The notes beneath the pieces were generated by a model, which was not told the origin of the DNA, searched no databases, and was given only the letters and a program-made list of their open reading frames with translations. The translations under genes were made by a program, and so were the position numbers. This document shows, one piece after another, positions 60,587 to 64,000 of a stretch of 64,000 nt of DNA (the first letter of the stretch is position 1; each line of letters opens with the position of its first letter). Source of the stretch: Bacteroidota bacterium (lineage in GTDB: Bacteria > Bacteroidota > Bacteroidia > Bacteroidales > UBA10428); contig JAEZZA010000017.1 in the NCBI GenBank assembly GCA_023442525.1, positions 1-64,000 of the forward strand, given 5' to 3'.

Positions 60587-62779
60587 TTATTTTGGAATTC
60601 CCTGGTCGATGATCCTCTTTACCACGGTAATGGTCTTTTTTAGCCTTATATCAGTTGATGAGGCCCCGATCATCAAATCTACTTTTCCGGGTTCAACATC
60701 AAACGCGTGCTTCTTTTCGTTCCAGTAGCCAAGATCTTCTGCTTTTAAATACAGGGTTACTTTCCGGGTTTCGCCGGCTTTAATATTCACACGTGTGAAT
60801 CCTTTAAGTTGTTTTAACGGGCGTTCAACCTTTGAATCGGGGAAACGCACGTATAATTGGATCACTTCATCACCATCGAGTTTGCCTGTGTTTTTTATAT
60901 CAATGTCAATCTTAATCTGACCGTCGTGAGGCAGCATCGGAGTATTTACGGTGAGGTTTGAATACTGGAAGGTAGTGTAGCTCAATCCATATCCAAAAGG
61001 AAACAACGGTGATTCATTGAAATACATATATGTCCGTCCTTTGCGGATATCATAATCCATCATAGGAGGCAGTTGTGTAATGGATTTTGGCCAGGTCTGA
61101 ATCAGTCTCCCTGCAGGGTTTACTTTTCCGAAAAGTACATCGGCAATGGCATTTCCCATTTCCTGGCTGTTATGTGCGATATGCAACAGGGCTGGTACGT
61201 TTTCATAGGTCCAGGTAACAGCATACGGGAAGCTGCTTACAAGTACTACAATTGTCTTAGGATTAGCCTGGTAAACAAGTTTCACCAGGTCTTCCTGCTC
61301 CAGGGTCAGGGCTCTCCGGTCGATAGCTTCCTTACCGTCGCTTGCAACAGGGGAAGTCTTCCATTCCTTACTTTCACCAATGGGATTATTTCCGATAAAG
61401 ACAATGGCAACATCTGAATTGCGGGCTGCACGTACTGCTTCATCCACATAATTTTCAGGTGTGTAGTTGATCTTTACGGTATTTCCGCAGGCATTCCTGA
61501 TTCCCTGTAAGGGTGTAACGGTATATGGCGGAGTTCCGCTGTACCAGTCGGGCAAAACCTGATCAGCTCTCGGACCAATAACAGCAACCGACTTTAATTT
61601 TGAAATATCCAGAGGAAGAAGCCGCGGGTTGTTTTTCAGAAGTACAACCGATTTGGATGTTACCGTTCGTGCCAGTTCCCTGGCCTCTTTAGTGGTCCAT
61701 GGATCGATCGTATCTTTTACGCCTATCTGGCTGTAAGGATTATCTGCCTGACCATCGAGCAGGCCTAATTTCAGTGCCACCCGGTAATTTCCCTTTAACA
61801 CCGATTCGATATCTTTCCCGGTGATAAGTCCTTTTGATAAGGCTTCTTTTATAGACGGCTTGTAATTGTCAAGAAATTGCCCGATCCCGGCTTTAACACA
61901 AGCTGCGGCAGCTTCGGCCATGGTAGGGTAGTACTTATGCGCGTTGAATAAAAGAGCCAGGGCACCGCCGTCGGTACAAATTATTCCGTTGTTACCCCAT
62001 TCCTTTACCGTCACATCTCTCAGAACAGGATGGACGGTCATGGGAATTCCGTTCCAGGCATTATAGGATGCCATAAAGGCTCTGGATCCGCCATCGGTAA
62101 TTCCCTTATAAAACGGATAACCATAGTATTCCCTGAAAAGCCGCTCGTCGAAGTTTGATGATGTGGAGTCGCGTCCGTCCTCATTGCTGTTTGCCATAAA
62201 ATGTTTCATCAGTGATGCAGTCCGCCAGTATTTGGGATCATCACCCTGAAGCCCTTTGATATATGAAACTGTTAATTGCGCGGTTAAGAACGGATCTTCA
62301 CCAAAGCATTCCTCGGTCCTTCCCCAGCGCGGATCTCTGCCCAGGTCGGCATTCGGAGCACGTAAAATTAGTGAACCTCTTAGATACTTCGGGCTCTGGA
62401 AATAGTACCGGTTCTCATACGAAACATGTTCGCCGATTCTTTTTATCAGGTCGATATCCCATGTTTCACCTAATCCATAGGCCTGAGGGAAAATAGTTGT
62501 CGGTGTCGGATTGCGTGATCCCCAGTTCGACGGTCCGCCGTAGGCCAAACCGTGCAGTCCTTCGACATGGCTGCAACTTCTTATGCCCAGCCTCGGAATT
62601 CCGAGTTGAGTGGATAGGGCATTAATCTTCTCTTCAAGTGTCATTAATGAGATCAGGTTTTCAATGCGCTCTTCATCAGGCAGCGAAGGATCCTGAAACG
62701 GGTACTGATACTGGGCCACTAATCCTGAAACAGGCAGGAATAAACCTATGATCAGAAGAAATCTTTTCATCGGATTCAT
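60587..62779 (-). CDS. GH3 beta-glucosidase/beta-xylosidase
   Basis: A 730-residue glycoside hydrolase family 3 protein with signal peptide (~1-22). The TIM barrel holds 'DLGRDPRWGRTEECFGEDPFL' and the nucleophile Asp270 in 'IICTDGGAL', with Gly replacing the usual Trp. The alpha/beta sandwich follows ('VAVIGPRAD', 'SDGKEAIDRRALTLEQEDLV' near the acid/base loop), then a fibronectin-like C-terminal domain. It would remove beta-linked glucose or xylose from oligosaccharide ends in the periplasm or at the surface. The gene has its own promoter-like TATATTTA upstream, after a terminator, and is co-transcribed with GH31. Confidence 0.9.
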   Translation of the reverse strand: MNPMKRFLLIIGLFLPVSGLVAQYQYPFQDPSLPDEERIENLISLMTLEEKINALSTQLGIPRLGIRSCSHVEGLHGLAYGGPSNWGSRNPTPTTIFPQAYGLGETWDIDLIKRIGEHVSYENRYYFQSPKYLRGSLILRAPNADLGRDPRWGRTEECFGEDPFLTAQLTVSYIKGLQGDDPKYWRTASLMKHFMANSNEDGRDSTSSNFDERLFREYYGYPFYKGITDGGSRAFMASYNAWNGIPMTVHPVLRDVTVKEWGNNGIICTDGGALALLFNAHKYYPTMAEAAAACVKAGIGQFLDNYKPSIKEALSKGLITGKDIESVLKGNYRVALKLGLLDGQADNPYSQIGVKDTIDPWTTKEARELARTVTSKSVVLLKNNPRLLPLDISKLKSVAVIGPRADQVLPDWYSGTPPYTVTPLQGIRNACGNTVKINYTPENYVDEAVRAARNSDVAIVFIGNNPIGESKEWKTSPVASDGKEAIDRRALTLEQEDLVKLVYQANPKTIVVLVSSFPYAVTWTYENVPALLHIAHNSQEMGNAIADVLFGKVNPAGRLIQTWPKSITQLPPMMDYDIRKGRTYMYFNESPLFPFGYGLSYTTFQYSNLTVNTPMLPHDGQIKIDIDIKNTGKLDGDEVIQLYVRFPDSKVERPLKQLKGFTRVNIKAGETRKVTLYLKAEDLGYWNEKKHAFDVEPGKVDLMIGASSTDIRLKKTITVVKRIIDQGIPK

Positions 62780-62803
62780 TTTTATGAAGGTCGTAAATAT
62801 AAC

Positions 62804-62842
62804 AGAAAAAACGGACTATCCCCGTTTCTGAGGTGTCCGTTT
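62804..62842 (-). terminator. Rho-independent terminator before GH3
   Basis: On the minus strand an 8-bp stem (62842-62835 with 62816-62809) is followed by TTTTTTCTG, starting 33 nt after the esterase stop. It separates the esterase transcript from the GH3-GH31 unit or acts as an attenuator. Confidence 0.6.
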
Positions 62843-62874
62843 ATCACTTAATGCGCTGATGCAATGCGTTTCAC

Positions 62875-64000
62875 CTACTTTTTCAAAGCCTTCCGGAGGC
62901 CTTCTTCCACGAGTGGTTGCATTACTTCGTAGCCAGCTTTGTTTGGATGCACTCCGTCGAAGGTGTATTCAGCCTTCAGACCTTTTTTCTCATCTACCAT
63001 TGCGGAGTAATAGTCGACATATACACAACCATTGCTTGCAGCGTAGTTTTTAATCCATTTGTTAAGTTCAACTACTTTGTCTGCCGGATCCATCCCCGGA
63101 CGCCATGGAAAGTCGGCAGCAGGCAGCACCGAACAGAGTACAACTTTGATATTGTTGGCCCTGGCCATTTCAACCATTCCGGACAGGTTGCTCTGAATCA
63201 TGTGCAATGTGCTTGGTCCGGTATTACCTGCTATATCATTGATACCTGCCAGAATCACCACGGCAGATGGTTTAAGGTCGATAACATCGGGCCTGAACCT
63301 GACCAACATCTGAGGCGTAGTTTGTCCGCTGATTCCGCGATTTACAAAGGGTCTGCCTGAAAAGAATTCCGGCACGGTGTTAATCCAACCAATGGTTATA
63401 GAATTTCCCATGAACACCACTCTCTTCTCATTTTTTGCAGGAGGGCCAAGTTTCAGATTCTCCTCACTGAAGCGGCCTAAGTCGGGCCAGTCCGATCGCA
63501 TCCTGTATTCTGCATCCGCCTTAAAAAGCATGGGTGCAAACTCCGAGAGATAAATCCTCCAGTTTGCCCAGGTATGACCGCCAGTGCTTTCACGGTAAAC
63601 GTATCTGAACTGATGGCTATCCAGAATCTTTCGAAGCCCGGTCACGCCACTATATACAAAATCTTCGGTGCCGCAGGCAATCCAGTAAAGCCGGTAACCG
63701 CTTTTCTTCAATGCTTCAATTTTTTCATCACGTTCCTTTGCCAGCCGTTCCGCTTCGTCCTGGCGGCCAAAGTTTGCAATGCCCATACTGAATACTCCGA
63801 TGTAATCAAACACTTCGGGATAGTTGAAAGTAGTGTTCTGCGTATGCATCCCGCCCATGGAGAGTCCTGCTATTGCCCTGTGTTGCTTATCACTGTATGT
63901 TCGGAAATTTTTATCAATAAACGGGACAATCTCTTTTGCAAGGCTTTCTTCAAACTTTCCTGCCAGATTCTGATAATCTGCCAGGTTCATCTGATGCTGT
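62875..64000 (-). CDS. CE1-type esterase fused to SGNH hydrolase (partial)
   Basis: A minus-strand gene cut by the right edge; at least 375 codons are present and the frame remains open to 64000. The N-terminal part is an alpha/beta-hydrolase esterase of the XynZ/Fes (CE1) type, with the nucleophile in 'AGLSMGGMH' and the catalytic His in 'GGHTWANWRIYL'. The C-terminal ~210 residues form an SGNH hydrolase with Ser in 'VVFMGNSITIGW' and Asp/His in 'FDGVHPNKAGYE'. Such double esterases strip acetyl or feruloyl groups from hemicelluloses. It lies just upstream of GH3 and GH31 and fits a xyloglucan or xylan utilisation locus. Confidence 0.87.
   Translation of the reverse strand, partial: QHQMNLADYQNLAGKFEESLAKEIVPFIDKNFRTYSDKQHRAIAGLSMGGMHTQNTTFNYPEVFDYIGVFSMGIANFGRQDEAERLAKERDEKIEALKKSGYRLYWIACGTEDFVYSGVTGLRKILDSHQFRYVYRESTGGHTWANWRIYLSEFAPMLFKADAEYRMRSDWPDLGRFSEENLKLGPPAKNEKRVVFMGNSITIGWINTVPEFFSGRPFVNRGISGQTTPQMLVRFRPDVIDLKPSAVVILAGINDIAGNTGPSTLHMIQSNLSGMVEMARANNIKVVLCSVLPAADFPWRPGMDPADKVVELNKWIKNYAASNGCVYVDYYSAMVDEKKGLKAEYTFDGVHPNKAGYEVMQPLVEEGLRKALKK

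Overview
The window comes from a Bacteroidota chromosome, most likely a free-living or environmental member of the Bacteroidales/Marinilabiliales type. The evidence is: several secreted proteins ending in type IX secretion (T9SS) sorting domains (YPNP/YPVP motifs), a TonB-dependent receptor with a carboxypeptidase-like N-domain, promoters of the TTTG-N20-TAnnTTTG type, the DUF3822-rsmD gene pair, a GH31/GH3/esterase glycan-degradation run, and moderate, patchily A+T-rich base composition. No species call is possible from the sequence alone.

Layout. 1-285 is the start of a secreted protein cut by the left edge, with three 9-bp direct repeats at exact 21-bp spacing upstream. 517-16534 is a surface-polysaccharide locus: four glycosyltransferases, a Wzx-type flippase, a Wzy-type polymerase, a methyltransferase and a PIG-L deacetylase. 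Two very large secreted T9SS proteins (1547 and 820 aa) are interleaved with these genes and share an unusual ~180-residue N-terminal domain that I do not recognise. 16653-24055 is a tightly packed seven-gene minus-strand operon. It joins O-acylation (MBOAT, AlgJ-like SGNH protein, DUF418 membrane protein) to a four-gene nucleotide-sugar cassette (SDR, RmlC-like epimerase, C-methyltransferase, glucose-1-phosphate cytidylyltransferase). 24233-28921 holds two further T9SS-exported multidomain proteins, one with an SGNH hydrolase domain. Together this suggests the cell makes, acylates and exports a glycan carrying a C-methylated deoxysugar and also secretes esterases and lectin-like proteins that could act on it; that link is inference.

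29168-46471 is mixed: an orphan asparagine-synthase-like gene, rsmE, the potassium transporter kup, an operon of lipoprotein, TerB-like/ABC transporter and NicO-like membrane protein, hisI, a PAS-LuxR regulator divergent from a TonB-type receptor, a LamG protein, a RecD-like helicase, DUF3822 and rsmD. 46521-57652 holds an initiating sugar transferase, tRNA-Asp(GTC) with a clear promoter and terminator, a TldD/TldE pair whose TldD member carries a Tat-lipoprotein-like leader, a porin/lipoprotein pair, a SlyD-type FKBP, an operon of MazG, HPt and nitrilase, a SAM hydroxide adenosyltransferase, PhoH and PurC. 57724-64000 is a glycan-degradation run (GH31 with a PA14 insert, GH3, CE1-SGNH esterase cut by the right edge), best read as part of a xyloglucan or related hemicellulose utilisation locus.

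Intergenic DNA carries several repeat families: palindromic elements with a CTGACAG/CTGTCAG core at three loci whose outer stems differ but remain self-complementary, 7-bp and 10-bp tandem repeats, and strong hairpin terminators. No CRISPR array, insertion sequence, integrase or phage gene was seen.
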